NCBI GenBank assembly: GCA_018136815.1
Contig: CM030937.1
Span: 2,111,887-2,175,886 of the forward strand
Direction: 5' to 3'
Length of the DNA stretch: 64,000 nucleotides
Origin: Isochrysis galbana
Taxonomy: Eukaryota; Haptophyta; Isochrysidales; Isochrysidaceae
Part shown: positions 37,036-47,638 of the stretch, piece after piece
Layout: each line of letters opens with the position of its first letter
Position numbering within the stretch: position 1 is the first letter of the stretch
The notes under the pieces: generated by a model
Told to the model about the DNA's origin: nothing
Databases searched by the model: none
The model's input: only the letters and a program-made list of their open reading frames with translations
Program-made: the position numbers and the translations under genes

Positions 37036-37092
37036 GAGAGAGAGCGCGGAGAAGGGGGTGGGCGCGAGCGAGAGCTCCGCCCACCGGAAAAT

Positions 37093-37373
37093 CGGTAAGT
37101 CTCGCGCCTGTTTACAGGATAAGACGAGACAGAGTCGGCCGCCCACTCGGAGACACAGGAGGAAGTGGGGGAAAGATCACCGGGGGGGGGCGCGGGCCAC
37201 CGGACCATATCTAAGCCCTCCACCCCAATCCCCCTAGTAGTGTACGGGGGGAGCCGCCTGATGGCGGGGGAGAAGGGCCGGGGAATGGGGGTGTAGAGAG
37301 TATGCTACGTGCTACTTGTAGTGGGTAGTGGTTCCATTCGCCGCGAGTGCGGTAAGAATATTAAAAGGTTTTT
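37093..37373 (-). repeat. LINE 3'-tail repeat, copy 2
   Basis: Colinear with copy 1 at 33629-33938 (GTAAGTC..CGC.CCTGTTT, CCCACTCGGAGACA, ACCGGACCATATCTAAGCCC, GTGGTTCCATTCGCCGCGAG) and ending in the same T run. No coding sequence remains. Confidence 0.6.
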
Positions 37374-37959
37374 TTTTGGGGCGAGCAAATCGTGGATATT
37401 TTTTTGGCCTACCCCTATCTAGTGCCTCCTCTTCTCTAGGCGCCGCCCTCGCTTCCCAAAGGCTCCCTCACATTTCAGATTTGGAACGCAGGTAGTTAAA
37501 TTACAGACATATATGATATTCGTACTCATGTAAGTAGTAGAGCTACGTCATGTTGTATTTCTCGAATGCCCAGCGGGGCGTCTGTGCGTACTCGCAATTG
37601 ATTTGCGAAGATGTGGGATGCAAAGGAGGTCGAGGTGGGGAGCGGGGGGGCTGAAGCGCGGGATGTGAAGGGCGAGAAGCTCGCGCCCATGTCTTGAACC
37701 AATGATTACGAGCGAGCAACATCCTACGCCTAAATTGCCGTACTATATTCTTTTGATTAGCCTCTCTCCTCGTTAGATCGAGCAGAGTGAATCCGTAGTA
37801 TTACTTGTCTAGACACCGACTAGACGTCGTCGATCACAACATTCTGATCCTATCGCGATGAGGCAGGTACCCATGAAGCCTACTTACGCTGGACGTCGCC
37901 AACGATTGCAATCATCATTCAATAGAGATCTCTTCCGCCCGGCAATGCATCGAGCAAAA
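37374..37959. other. intergenic, no feature recognised
   Basis: It starts GGGGCGAGCAAATCGTGGATATTTTT, similar to 36351-36365. Beyond that I see no gene or repeat. Confidence 0.3.
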
Positions 37960-39033
37960 TCACTTGGTGGCCCATTTATCAATAAGGTCCTCCTTGCCAA
38001 AGGTCGCACTCCGCTCCTCATCAAGCTCCGATGATTCCGGCGTGTGAGGCATCCAACCACTGCTCAAGCTGGATTCGTAATCCTTGCCCTTTAAGGGGGG
38101 TGGCTGGTAGAAGTCCATTCCCGCCGACTGCCCGACAGGCGGCGGCATTACCGGCTGCGGCATCGGCGGTGTGGCATTTTGGCCGGCGGGGGGGGCGACA
38201 CCAGCGGTAGGCTGTCGCAGCTCTTGCCGCGAAGGCTCAGCACTAAGCATGTAAAAGAAGGAGCAGAGGAGCGCGCTCGAGAGGCCTGCGCCAACAAGTG
38301 CCCGATTGTTGCGATACGTCCACGGTGCGTGTGGCAGCGGTGTCATCCAGCCCGGAAGCGCCCCGGCAAGACCAATGCCACCTCCGACCACAAAGGGGTT
38401 GAACACATCTCGCTTCCCCCTAGCGTTTTCAAGGACGCAGGTGCCTCCATTGTAGGTGGCGAGGAAGGAGGCAAACGAGAGGCCCGAACGCACTGCATTG
38501 AGCAACACAAGCCGACCTCCGCCACCTGAGTGGGTACACCGGGGAATTCGGATAAGAAGCCATATTCCAAGTGTACGTGCGGATTGAGAAGAGGGGAGAT
38601 TGTGAACGCCTAGCACGAGAGCGCACAATACAATGGTCTAGCACCGACTACACAAGACGGGCATGACCGTCAAATAGCTACAGAAGCATTGATGGTGGCA
38701 AAAGGGGAGAGGTCCGAGATGGACGAGGAAGGGCGGACAGGCAGACGAATATGTGCGGTAGTAGAGGGGATGACAGCAAAGATCGAGATTGCATGAAACG
38801 AGGGGGCGAGAGCGCACGCGCGGAGTGTTGTGGGACGTGGTAGTATATGTTGGCCGAGCAGAAACGGCGAAGTGGCGGGGGGCTCTGAGGGCAGGCATAC
38901 CTGCGAGGCCGAGCTCAAGCGCTCTCTGCGAGGCTAGGATTCCGCCGAGGGCACCGCCCATCAGCATGCCAGAGTAGGCGGAGGCGAGCGTGCGGCCGAG
39001 GCACGAGCGGCGGCGTGGAGCCTCCTCCGCCAT
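37960..39033 (-). CDS. Tim17/Tim22/Tim23-family membrane protein (two exons)
   Basis: Exon 1 (38901-39033) encodes MAEEAPRRRSCLGRTLASAY and a glycine-rich helix (SGMLMGGALGGILAS). Exon 2 (37960-38525) starts after a CAG acceptor and continues R-L-V-L-L-N-A-V-R-S-G-L-S-F-A-S-F, GTCVLENARGKRDVFN, FVVGGGIGLAGALPG and a last hydrophobic helix. Donor GTATGC and acceptor ACTCAG keep the frame; the intron is 375 bp. Four hydrophobic glycine-rich segments and the central R-G-K-x-D-x-x-N signature are typical of the Tim17/22/23 family of mitochondrial or plastid inner-membrane proteins (import channels, TIMMDC1, PRAT). A Pro/Gln-rich and then acidic C-terminal tail of about 90 residues is extra. Which branch it is, and which organelle, cannot be settled here. 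Confidence 0.75.
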
Positions 39034-39443
39034 CCACCGGGGGAGAGGGCGGGGGGGAGCGGGGAGGAGGAGAGAGGGGAAGAGAGGCGACGAGCGATGA
39101 AGGGGGAGAGGAAGTATCGGATAGAGAGGATGAAGAGAAAGGAGTGAGGCACAGAGAGGGGGAGCGATGAGAGGAAGAAGAGAGAGAGAGAAGAGAGTCT
39201 TCTCGAAGCTCGGCGAGGCTATTTTAGGATCTAGACCTTGAGATACTTGAAACTACCGCTATAAAGAGAAGAGACTCTTCTCGACGCTCTGGGAGGCTTA
39301 TGATGTGACCTTTGGGAAGAGGGGGGCGCGATATTTTAGGATCTCGACCGTGTGACACTACATCGCTATAATTAATACACAATAGGAGTACTCTATTACA
39401 TATACTCGGTCAGAGCGTGGGTGGGTGGGTGTGGGCGGGAAGG
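39034..39443. promoter_or_regulatory. divergent promoter region between Tim17-family and PH-like genes
   Basis: Only 410 bp separate the two start codons. 39040-39195 is GA-rich on the plus strand. Two related segments, GATCTAGACCTTGAGATACT (about 39229) and GATCTCGACCGTGTGACACT (about 39340), preceded by ATTTTAG, repeat about 110 bp apart and could be duplicated regulatory sites. Confidence 0.4.
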
Positions 39444-41079
39444 ATGGCGCCGGCCTCGCTCGCCTCGCGCCTCCGCTCGGCCGCGCCGCGTCGGCTTCCG
39501 CTCGTGCTGCTGCGGCCGCCGGCGGACGAGGAGTTCTGGAGAAAGATGCCCGAGATCTTACAGGTGCACCACCATGCGCTCGCCCTTCTCCTCTCTCCTT
39601 ACCTCCCTCTGTCTTTTCTTTCCTCTCCCCTCCCCACCCTCTCTCTTTCCGCACGCCCCCCCCCCCGCCTCTCTGGAGGGATGGCAGTGAGAGGCTCACG
39701 GTGGTCTGGGCGCGGCCGAGAATGGCTGGGCAGGAACTGGGTGGAGGGCCGGACGGTGCACGATGTGATTGGCTTGAGGTGCGGGTTTGGCGGCGCGTCG
39801 TAAACGCGCAGCTGAGCAGCGGCAGAGGTCTGTCAGCGAGATGAGGGGCTACTCAAGGCAATGTTTAGGCAGCACTTGGCAATGTGGATGTTATGGCTTG
39901 CCAATTGGTCGGCCGAGCCGCTGGTCGTTCGGGTGCTCCTTTCTGCGCTATGGTTCGCACATCGGGCACAGCATACATTCCTCGAGCACACAGATAGGCA
40001 GCAGTCGCAGCAAGGAGGATCCCGAACGCAAGCCTGCGTCACACTGCATTGGCAGGGCCGCATGAATGTGCCTCAAATGACCGCCCTTTCTCCCCTCTTG
40101 GCCGCATTATGGCGCAGGCACAGGTGATGGTCGCGATTGAGACGGCAGCGCGAAAGAACGCGAGGCTAAATCTACCTCCTGAGCAAATTTTGTGGGCAGG
40201 CACACCATATCTTCGTACGCGTACGGTGGTGCTCTTGTTCTTGCTTTGGAGCATCTTATTGGTGCTGCCTGTGGTTTTCCTTGTGGAGCTTGTCGACGAT
40301 ATCGGAGGTACTGGCATCGACGGCGGCTGGCTCTCTCTTGCTTGGGCTGTCGTCTCAGTCTTCATATTTGTACCTAGGGTGAGGCTTAATTTGGGGAAGC
40401 GTGGGTTCTTGCTGATGTCGTTTCTCAGTCACAGTGGTGATGCTGCATGCTTGCAACGCCCCGACGTGGCCGCGGCATCTACTCGCTGTCCTGCATGCTG
40501 TTCAATAGGTGACGCGTCCAAACCGGGAGGTCTTTGTACTCACAAATCGTCGAGCGTTTCTATCGCGGCGCACAATGTGGTGCTCCATCGAGACGGAGCA
40601 GCTGAATCTTGATGAAGTGACGTCGGCGAAATTGGACGTGGCGAAGGGGGGATCTACTGGCACGCTCACCCTTGTCGCTGAAAGAACATCGCAGCCGCCG
40701 TACTACATATACGAGCCTGATATTGTTGTTCGTTTTTCGCAGGTGCGCTCTCAACTGCGAGAGAGGACGAAAGCCCGTGTGGCAATGCCATCTTTATAGG
40801 CGTCCAGGGGCGTTTTGGAGCGCGGCTTTGCTACCGCGAAGTCACATCGTCATGCAGCATGTTCGCGTGCAGCAGTCCTTAACTCCATTGCTCCACTTGC
40901 TCTGGGGCCCTCGGGCCGTTTCTTGCGTCACATTTCTGACTTGACCTAGACATGAAAATCCGCTCACAACTGCCCCGTTGCAGGTCTTAGACCTACGAGA
41001 CATGTGTCGTGTGCTCGACAATGTGCTCCCCCCTGAGGTGATGCAGAGAGCGGGCATCGGAGGATCTAGAGGCGGGTGA
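39444..41079 (+). CDS. membrane protein with bacterial-PH-like domain (four exons)
   Basis: Exons 39444-39563, 40118-40378, 40509-40742 and 40984-41079 join in phase 0 throughout and give about 236 residues. Donors are GTGCAC, GTGAGG and GTGCGC; acceptors end CGCAG, AATAG and TGCAG. The exon 2 acceptor could instead be the CAG six bases later. Exon 2 begins AQVMVAIETAARKNARL and carries PPEQILWAGTP followed by two transmembrane helices (VVLLFLLWSILLVLPVVFLV; LSLAWAVVSVFIFV). Exon 3 has REVFVLTNRRAFLSRR...IETEQLNLDEVTSAKL, the pattern of bPH_2-type PH-like domains that follow two membrane helices. Exon 4 encodes VLDLRDMCRVLDNVLPPEVM. The first exon is basic and may target an organelle. The function is not known for this family. 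Confidence 0.7.
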
Positions 41080-41653
41080 AAGAGACGATGAGCAATTCGA
41101 TGATCGTAGCGACCACTTTCCTAGACGATTGTGCGTTGCTTCCTCGCAGGAGTCGCAGGAACACTCCATTTGGTTTTGATGAGCGCCGAACGCGGTGGGT
41201 ATTCATCTGGCCATTCTACCGCTCGGCAAGGGTGGCATCGATCGCACTTGCCCGTGATTGAGAGCAGGTTGTTGGCTGTGGTAGGTGGTCGAGGACGCAT
41301 CTCTTGAGGTCAACCGCTGTTGTGACACTTCAGCAGTACACCTTGCGACGGCTCAACAGCTATCGCAACACGCGGTCCTGGAGACTCGTGTATCTCGATA
41401 AAGACGTAAAGAATGAAAGTATGAAAGTGCTAGAGAGTACTCTACCATGTAGAAAAACTGACCTCAGAGTAGAAGAATAATAGTGTGTACGAGTCTTCTG
41501 TGCGAGAGGGGCCAAAGGAGCAGTTGTAGCTGGTAGAAAGAAGGAGTACTGGGGGGGGGGAGGCCGCCCCTCCCTCTCTATTTTTGTCCCGGGAAGAAGA
41601 AGAAGAGGGCGTGGGAGAAAAGGTTCCGCCTGCGGCGCCGGGCGGTTTGAACG
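41080..41653. other. intergenic region upstream of the multi-C2 gene
   Basis: No gene seen. 41530-41625 is unusually G- then C-, then GA-rich (AAGAAGAAGAAGAGG), adjacent to the ATG at 41654. Confidence 0.3.
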
Positions 41654-44600
41654 ATGGTTTCGATCGATGGCCATCCGGTTCGTCCTCCGCCCTCGCGCAA
41701 GCCAAGCGCGAAGGCCTTCTTATCGACTCTGGCGGAGGGGGGCAGGGAGGGAGGTGCCTCACATTCGCCGCCCGCGCCCGCCGCCTCGCTTGCGCCCGCA
41801 GAGGAGGCTGCCGAGCGGCAGACGTCGGCTTCTTCGTTCCTTTCGTCGCTCGCGCCAACTTCGGAGCAGGGCAGCTCGAGTCTCACGCCCATCTCGTCCA
41901 AATCAGTGACTCTGGGTGAGTCTGCCGCCGACATTCTCTCCTCGCTTGCTCGACATGCTAGCGAGGGCGATGAGGGTGCAGGACACATGTCCGGCTTGTC
42001 CAACAAGGCCTCACGCCAGCCGTCCGTCTCATCCTTCCTCTCCTCACTCGGTCCACGGAAAGATAAGAGCGGCGAGGACGCAAGCGGTATGCTCGGCTCA
42101 GATAAGGGCTGTGCGCCGGCAGCTCCAGCAGCCAAGCCAGCGGCTGCTGCCTTCTTGCAGACGCTTGCACCGGCCGCCCAGGCGGAAGACGCGCCAGTGC
42201 CTGCTTGTACATGTGGACGGGGAATGGCCAGTAGTTTTCTGGGGACATTCGCAGAGGAGAAGCAAGCGGAAAAGACGCCAGAGGTATCGGCAACCAATGC
42301 AAATGGAAGCTCTACCGCTGCTTTTCTTCAGTCTCTGGCTCCTAGCGATGCTACAGCTATGCCCACAAGTCAGTCTGCAGCACAGAACTTTTTAGAAACC
42401 CTTGGTCCGGCAGCGAGTGAAGAAGTCTGTGGAGCGCCATCTGGCGTTGAGTCGTTTCTTGCCTCTTTGAATACGACGACCGTCTCAGCTCGCGCACAAG
42501 AGGCACCAGACGAGTCCTCGGTCGAAGGAGCTGTGGGTCACGAGGACGATCCCTCTGCACCAAGCATGGGTATCGGTTTGCACATGTTACGCTTCTCCGC
42601 ATACCAGCTATCCTTATTCCGATCGGCTGGCATAACGAGCTTGCACGTCGTCGCCGAAGCAGCAGGAGTCCCTGCGCAACTGACGACAGCTGAGGTAGAG
42701 GTTGGCATCGAGTACGCGGCGACGGCGGTCAAGGGCGCACTGAGCTCGGTGATGATCGAACTGCCCTTATCCTGGCCCTCGAACGATGCACAGGGCCCTA
42801 ATCGGGACGAATGCTGGCTGACGCGTGATACTCATGGAGTACCACAACCGCTTGCTTTTGTGTTAGTCGCGAAAGGCTCGCGAGTAGCCAAGGCCTTGCG
42901 CTCCGCTCTCAGCTCTAGAGATCCTCACGCTGCGACGATCCGATTCTCCGTGGTCGCCACATTTGCTGAGGATGAGTATGAAGAGGAAGAGGAAGAGGTA
43001 GCCACGATTGCGAGCGCCGAGGTTGGACTGAGGCAGCTGCTTAGCTCACGCAGAGAGCTTGTAAAGGCACCAGTCGGCCTCTTTGACGACCAGAAGCGCG
43101 AAGTCGGTTCCCTTGTCGTGAGTGTGCACGCCTTAAAGGCTTGCGACGCCGTTGGCGGACCACAACTTTCCGAAAATCGACTTGCACCGGTTGCACCTGA
43201 TGAGGCACAGCATACGGAGGCCGCGGCTTGGGAGGGCGCGGGCGCCTCTGTGGATGTCGACACGCTGCTGTCTCGGCGTGCGGGCTGGGACGTCGACGCA
43301 CAGTCCAGCGAAGCGGCCCCAGCTGAAGCCGCGCCGGTGGAGCTCAGCCGCGATCGCTTGCCCGTGCGTGTAGAGATGAGTTTTGCGGAGCTGGTCTTGG
43401 CCCCTCGATGGGTGTCTGACCCTGCGATTCAGCGGGTATGGCTTGAAGTTGACATCCTTGGCATCTCAGATTCAGCGTTGCGGACAAGACGAGTTCTCAA
43501 GCCCGGAAACAGCGCGCAAATCGGGCTAAGCATGACGCAGAGCTTGCCGATTTACAACCCCATCGCCGCCGCGCGCTGCCTCATGTGCAAGGGTTCCCGA
43601 AAGGATGCCGCCACGGCGGCGGCGGCCACTGTCGCCGCTGATGGCAAAACACCGCGTGGAGACACGGTTCTTGCCAGTGGAGCCGAGCCCATGTCACAGA
43701 TACGCCTCTTGGGCATGGGCCGCACCGGCGTCATTGCAATCGGCTCGGCACGGATGCCCCTATGTGCGCTTCTCACTCCCGGCAAGTCGGAAGAGTGGAT
43801 CGCTCTTTGGCCAACCTCGACCTATCAAACGTCGTCACAGGCTCCGGGGGCGTCATCAGTGCATGCGGCGAAGATGGAGCAAGCTGCTGTGGACACCATC
43901 GAACCACCGTGCCAGCTCAAGATTGCCTGCCGACTTGAGGCGCCTCGAGTCTCTCCGGCTACTCCGCATCGTCCGCCCCCGCCCCTTGGAGCAGCTGACG
44001 CGCAGATATGTGTCGAAATGCATTCGCTCCGCCTAAAGCTCCCGAGCGCGACTCGCCACCTCGGTCTCGCAACCACCGACCCCTTCTCCGGTAGCCGCGC
44101 AGCTGTGCATACGATTTGGCTCTCCTTCCGATTCCCTGGGATGGCATCTCCCATTGAATCAGCTCGTGTTCGCCTCGCCGATGTCTTGCCCTCGGATGGC
44201 GTACCGCCACGTGAAAAGTTCCACGGGGCCAATGAAGTGCTCGCTGAGCCAGGATGGTCAAGACGCGCTGTTCTCGATTCGGTCGAGGCAATTGGGCTCA
44301 ACGGCCAGGACAGCCAAGTATTTGTGACGATGAGGGACGCGATCACTTGCGGCGGGCGCAATGCAGACAAACCGCTGTCGATCGACTTGCTCCTGCTCGG
44401 ATTAGGACGTCGAGGCCAGCGCACACTTGGAACAGTGTCGTTGGATTTCATTGAGCGCATCATCGCACGAACAGATCTTGTTCGATCGCACCTACTCATT
44501 CGTGCGTCCTCGCGGGCCCTCGCGGATGAGACCTACTCGGCAGGAGGAGAACCAATTGCCGAGGTGGAGCTTTCCCTCGCCATGCTGCGCGCCGTCGCGG

Positions 44601-46462
44601 CGATGCGAGAATCTGCGGCGCCAATCTCTCGTAGTGGCATAGGAGCATCTGGTCGCCTAGTTGGCTCGAGTGCCGCTGCGCCAATGATGGTGTGTGTAGG
44701 AGAGGCTGCTTTGCGTATGGAAACCCTCCGGCAATTACGCATCACGCGGGTCTGGGTGGAGGTGGACTTGCGCCGAGGTTTTGGCGTCCTCCTCCGCTCA
44801 CCTTCGGTCCGTCCTACTGGGCCAATCGACTTCCGGCTGCGTGAGCTCCTAGAAGTGGCGGACGGTTCTTCGCAGCAACACGCGCTTGGCGCATTACTGC
44901 TTGCGCGTGGCGCCGCTGCCGATGTGACCGTGACCGTCTTTGGTCAGTCAATCCAAGCCGATGCCTCGCCATCGGACGCGTTCGGCTCGCCTTTGCCGCC
45001 ACCTCTCGTTATTGGTCGCACAGTAGTTAATCTTGCGGAGATGCTCTCCTCTGGGATCGAGCCTGGGTACGAGCCTCGCGTCCTTGTCGACGACCATGGC
45101 CAAAGGCGGGGTATGATCTGTGTGCAACTAGCAGCTCACGAGGTGCTCTTGCGTGCCGCCCGTCTCGCCCAACGCGAAGCAAGTGCTCCAGCGATCTCGA
45201 TCCATGTCGATACGGTAGAGATAGACCCACCGGCGCGCCAAGCTCTACGTGCCGCTGCTTCCGGTGCGCTGGACGCTGTATGGGTTGAGGTTGCGCTCCA
45301 TGCTGCCGAGCACGTCTCGACACCTCTTGTGTCGCGTAGGGTGCCACTGCGCGCGCGGCCAGCGCCACCGGGGGGTGCCGGCTCTAAAGGCGCATCGAAT
45401 GACATTCGGCTCGTGGTTGACCTCAGAGACCGCCTTTTCCTCCCGGCCGGCTCCGCGATTCGCTCAGCGGTTGCGCGCAGCTTGGCGCATGGCGGCGATG
45501 CCGAGCTGCACTTTGTCCTCGTTGGCTCAAGCGTTGCGGCTGACGTAGCGGCCATCGCTTCCCTTGGAGAGAGTGTAGGCGGCACACTCGCTAGCGCCGC
45601 GAATGCTACGCGCCTTGCATTGGCGCGATTGCCGTTGTCGGAGCTACTGGACTTGCCGCCTCAGGAGGCGCGTCTAAACACGCAGATTTCGTTGCTTGGC
45701 CGCAACGCTGCGGCGCTCGGTGTATTGAATGTGAGCATTGGTGGGCGTGATACGTTGAATGCATTGCAGCGCACCTCACCACCACCTTTGGGCGATGCCG
45801 TTTCTTTGCGCGAGGCCATGATTCACGCAGCATGCAGGGCGGATGTCTCCGAGATCAATCGCTGTCTGGCTGAGGGCGCCGATGTCCGCGTGGCCGACGA
45901 GTGGGGACAAACGCCCCTTCACTGGGCAGCGGCGAGTGGCGGACATCCAGCTGTGGAGCTCATCTTGCGAGCGGGCGCAAGCGTGAATACTCCAAATCGT
46001 GCAGGAATCACGCCGCTGCACTGGGCGGCCGCGTGGGGACACGTTCACGTGGTGAAGTTGCTACTCGATGCAGGCGCCGACAAGGGCGCACGTGACGTTA
46101 GTGGTGCAACGCCTGCAACTCGTGTACTTTCTCTCAACCGTGCACCGCCACAAGGCGCCCTCGTTGGACTCGCAAAGCTGCTTGGGGAGAAGGACGCGGC
46201 CGCATCCTTCATTCAACGGAGGATTCGGAGAAGGGAGATGTCCAAGCCTTTGACTGCCCGCGGCGATGATGCACATGCATGCTCATCTAGTAGCCCTATA
46301 AGCGCGGTCTCTAGGCGACGGCGTGCGAGTGGCGCTACTCGACAATCGCAAACTTTGAAAGCTGGCGTCGTGACTTCGGGCACTACTCATTCACGCTGTG
46401 CACAGGTCGCCGCCACGGGCGTGGCAGTCGCTGCGCAAACCACGCGGAGGCGGCGGGCGTGA
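41654..46462 (+). CDS. RPGRIP1-like multi-C2, ankyrin-repeat and IQ-motif protein
   Basis: Single open frame of 1602 residues. Residues 1-290 are low-complexity with nine spaced copies of an F-L-x-x-L-(A/G) motif, Phe or equivalent at about 22, 62, 94, 128, 167, 195, 224, 246 and 268. Residues about 305-1360 contain five related C2-like units marked by R/AVWVEVD-L or IWLSFRF strands (for example QRVWLEVDILG, TRVWVEVDLRR, DAVWVEVALHA) and GxLxVSVHA strands, a pattern typical of RPGRIP1/RPGRIP1L C2 domains of the ciliary transition zone. Residues about 1385-1500 hold ankyrin repeats (GQTPLHWAAASGGHPAVELI, GITPLHWAAAWGHVHVVKLL). An IQ-like helix follows (SFIQRRIRRREM, about 1516). The tail is basic. 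A scaffold at the flagellar base is a reasonable inference; the ankyrin-IQ end is not part of animal RPGRIP1. Confidence 0.75.
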   Translation: MVSIDGHPVRPPPSRKPSAKAFLSTLAEGGREGGASHSPPAPAASLAPAEEAAERQTSASSFLSSLAPTSEQGSSSLTPISSKSVTLGESAADILSSLARHASEGDEGAGHMSGLSNKASRQPSVSSFLSSLGPRKDKSGEDASGMLGSDKGCAPAAPAAKPAAAAFLQTLAPAAQAEDAPVPACTCGRGMASSFLGTFAEEKQAEKTPEVSATNANGSSTAAFLQSLAPSDATAMPTSQSAAQNFLETLGPAASEEVCGAPSGVESFLASLNTTTVSARAQEAPDESSVEGAVGHEDDPSAPSMGIGLHMLRFSAYQLSLFRSAGITSLHVVAEAAGVPAQLTTAEVEVGIEYAATAVKGALSSVMIELPLSWPSNDAQGPNRDECWLTRDTHGVPQPLAFVLVAKGSRVAKALRSALSSRDPHAATIRFSVVATFAEDEYEEEEEEVATIASAEVGLRQLLSSRRELVKAPVGLFDDQKREVGSLVVSVHALKACDAVGGPQLSENRLAPVAPDEAQHTEAAAWEGAGASVDVDTLLSRRAGWDVDAQSSEAAPAEAAPVELSRDRLPVRVEMSFAELVLAPRWVSDPAIQRVWLEVDILGISDSALRTRRVLKPGNSAQIGLSMTQSLPIYNPIAAARCLMCKGSRKDAATAAAATVAADGKTPRGDTVLASGAEPMSQIRLLGMGRTGVIAIGSARMPLCALLTPGKSEEWIALWPTSTYQTSSQAPGASSVHAAKMEQAAVDTIEPPCQLKIACRLEAPRVSPATPHRPPPPLGAADAQICVEMHSLRLKLPSATRHLGLATTDPFSGSRAAVHTIWLSFRFPGMASPIESARVRLADVLPSDGVPPREKFHGANEVLAEPGWSRRAVLDSVEAIGLNGQDSQVFVTMRDAITCGGRNADKPLSIDLLLLGLGRRGQRTLGTVSLDFIERIIARTDLVRSHLLIRASSRALADETYSAGGEPIAEVELSLAMLRAVAAMRESAAPISRSGIGASGRLVGSSAAAPMMVCVGEAALRMETLRQLRITRVWVEVDLRRGFGVLLRSPSVRPTGPIDFRLRELLEVADGSSQQHALGALLLARGAAADVTVTVFGQSIQADASPSDAFGSPLPPPLVIGRTVVNLAEMLSSGIEPGYEPRVLVDDHGQRRGMICVQLAAHEVLLRAARLAQREASAPAISIHVDTVEIDPPARQALRAAASGALDAVWVEVALHAAEHVSTPLVSRRVPLRARPAPPGGAGSKGASNDIRLVVDLRDRLFLPAGSAIRSAVARSLAHGGDAELHFVLVGSSVAADVAAIASLGESVGGTLASAANATRLALARLPLSELLDLPPQEARLNTQISLLGRNAAALGVLNVSIGGRDTLNALQRTSPPPLGDAVSLREAMIHAACRADVSEINRCLAEGADVRVADEWGQTPLHWAAASGGHPAVELILRAGASVNTPNRAGITPLHWAAAWGHVHVVKLLLDAGADKGARDVSGATPATRVLSLNRAPPQGALVGLAKLLGEKDAAASFIQRRIRRREMSKPLTARGDDAHACSSSSPISAVSRRRRASGATRQSQTLKAGVVTSGTTHSRCAQVAATGVAVAAQTTRRRRA

Positions 46463-47160
46463 GGAAGAGTAGGACGGGTTGGACTCTTCCGCTCATACTA
46501 CTCCGTCGACAGTGGCAACACTTCACGCAACGAGTTCAATTCGGAATTTCGGCAAGCACATTCATTTCGGGGACTAGACCTTTGTGAGCAACAATCCGTT
46601 AGCGACAAGCACGCCAGCTGCAGCGACTAGGCATAGCCGTTGCCTTGCGGGCCAGCTCGTCCGTTTTTGTGTGTCGTCTGCAAAAATTGGTAGCCCGTTT
46701 CCGTTTGATGGGAGCTCACGTGTTATCAAATGTCCTCCAACCTCTTCAGCATTTTGTAAAACCGCTACCACCTCGTCCTCGTATCTCTTATCTCTTAAGC
46801 GGCGACAGGAAGCACCGAAGCACCTTTGAAGGTGCTTCGCGAGAGTTGATAGCCCGGTCACTCGCGCTCTTTTAACCACTATTTTCCACCTCCCCTGGGT
46901 GTCCAAGGATTCCGCAGGGTCCCCCCCTACCTGCCCCGGCAACCGTCTCCCCCCCCCCCCCCCCCCACGAACCCCCTCCCGCCCCACGAAAGGCAATGGC
47001 GTCGGTGAGTGACCCCCCTCCCTCAGAGGGTGCAACTTCAGGTTTGGTTGTTTTTTCGGCAACTACCCCCATGTGAACGGTATAAGTTCTACTTGCAAGA
47101 CCCCCTCATTAAGGTACAAAAGTGCAGGTTTCAGATGGTAATCTGACGAGCCAGCACGCC
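46463..47160. repeat. dispersed-repeat cluster with long C run
   Basis: About 46850-46915 (CCCGGTCACTCGCGCTCTTT, GTCCAAGGATTCC) matches 19500-19580. A C run of about 18 is at 46950-46967. CTCAGAGGGTGCAACTTCAGG at about 47022 matches MITE ends at 6213 and 36545. No gene is supported. Confidence 0.45.
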
Positions 47161-47638
47161 TAAACATCCAGGTTGCAGATGTTAATCTTGTAAAAGAGAG
47201 AAGAGGATGGCTTGCAGCGTTGAGTCCTGCGGCCTGCCGCGCCGGCCGCCGATTCTACACCTTATCGTCCGGACGGGTGTGGTATTCCCTGTCTCTTCGA
47301 TCGTCGCGCACTATTCTTATAGGTCATCGTTCGTCGTTCGTCGTTCGTTCTTCGATTCTCGATTCTCTTCGTTCCGCGTTCTTATCGTTCTTCGTTTCTC
47401 GTTCTCGATTCTCGATTCTCGTCGTTCCTCGTTCTCATCGATCCTCGATTGTTCGTAACTTCTCGGCATTCCTCTTCCGCCTTTCTCGCGGCTTGTTCGG
47501 AGCTCTCCGATATTCGTTAGGTTCTCTTCTTTCCTCGCGGGACGCTCGATCCTAGCAGCAAGGGGGGGGTCGCATTCGCGAATCGACGCTCGTATAGGCT
47601 TCGCTCTTCTCTTCGTCGTTCGGCATTTATCGTTATAA
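47161..47638 (+). repeat. possible gypsy 3' end with TTCG-rich sequence
   Basis: A CGTTCGTCGTTCGTCGTTCG-type low-complexity stretch (47325-47460) leads to CAAGGGGGGGGTCGCATTCG at about 47560, which resembles the chromovirus polypurine tract/LTR start (GGGGGGTGTCGCATTC at 31395). It could be a diverged relative's LTR boundary; no coding part is left. Confidence 0.3.

Noticed and set aside
41578-42297. Minus-strand 239-codon frame over the multi-C2 gene
   Set aside because: Shadow of the plus-strand gene; Ser/Ala-rich without motifs.
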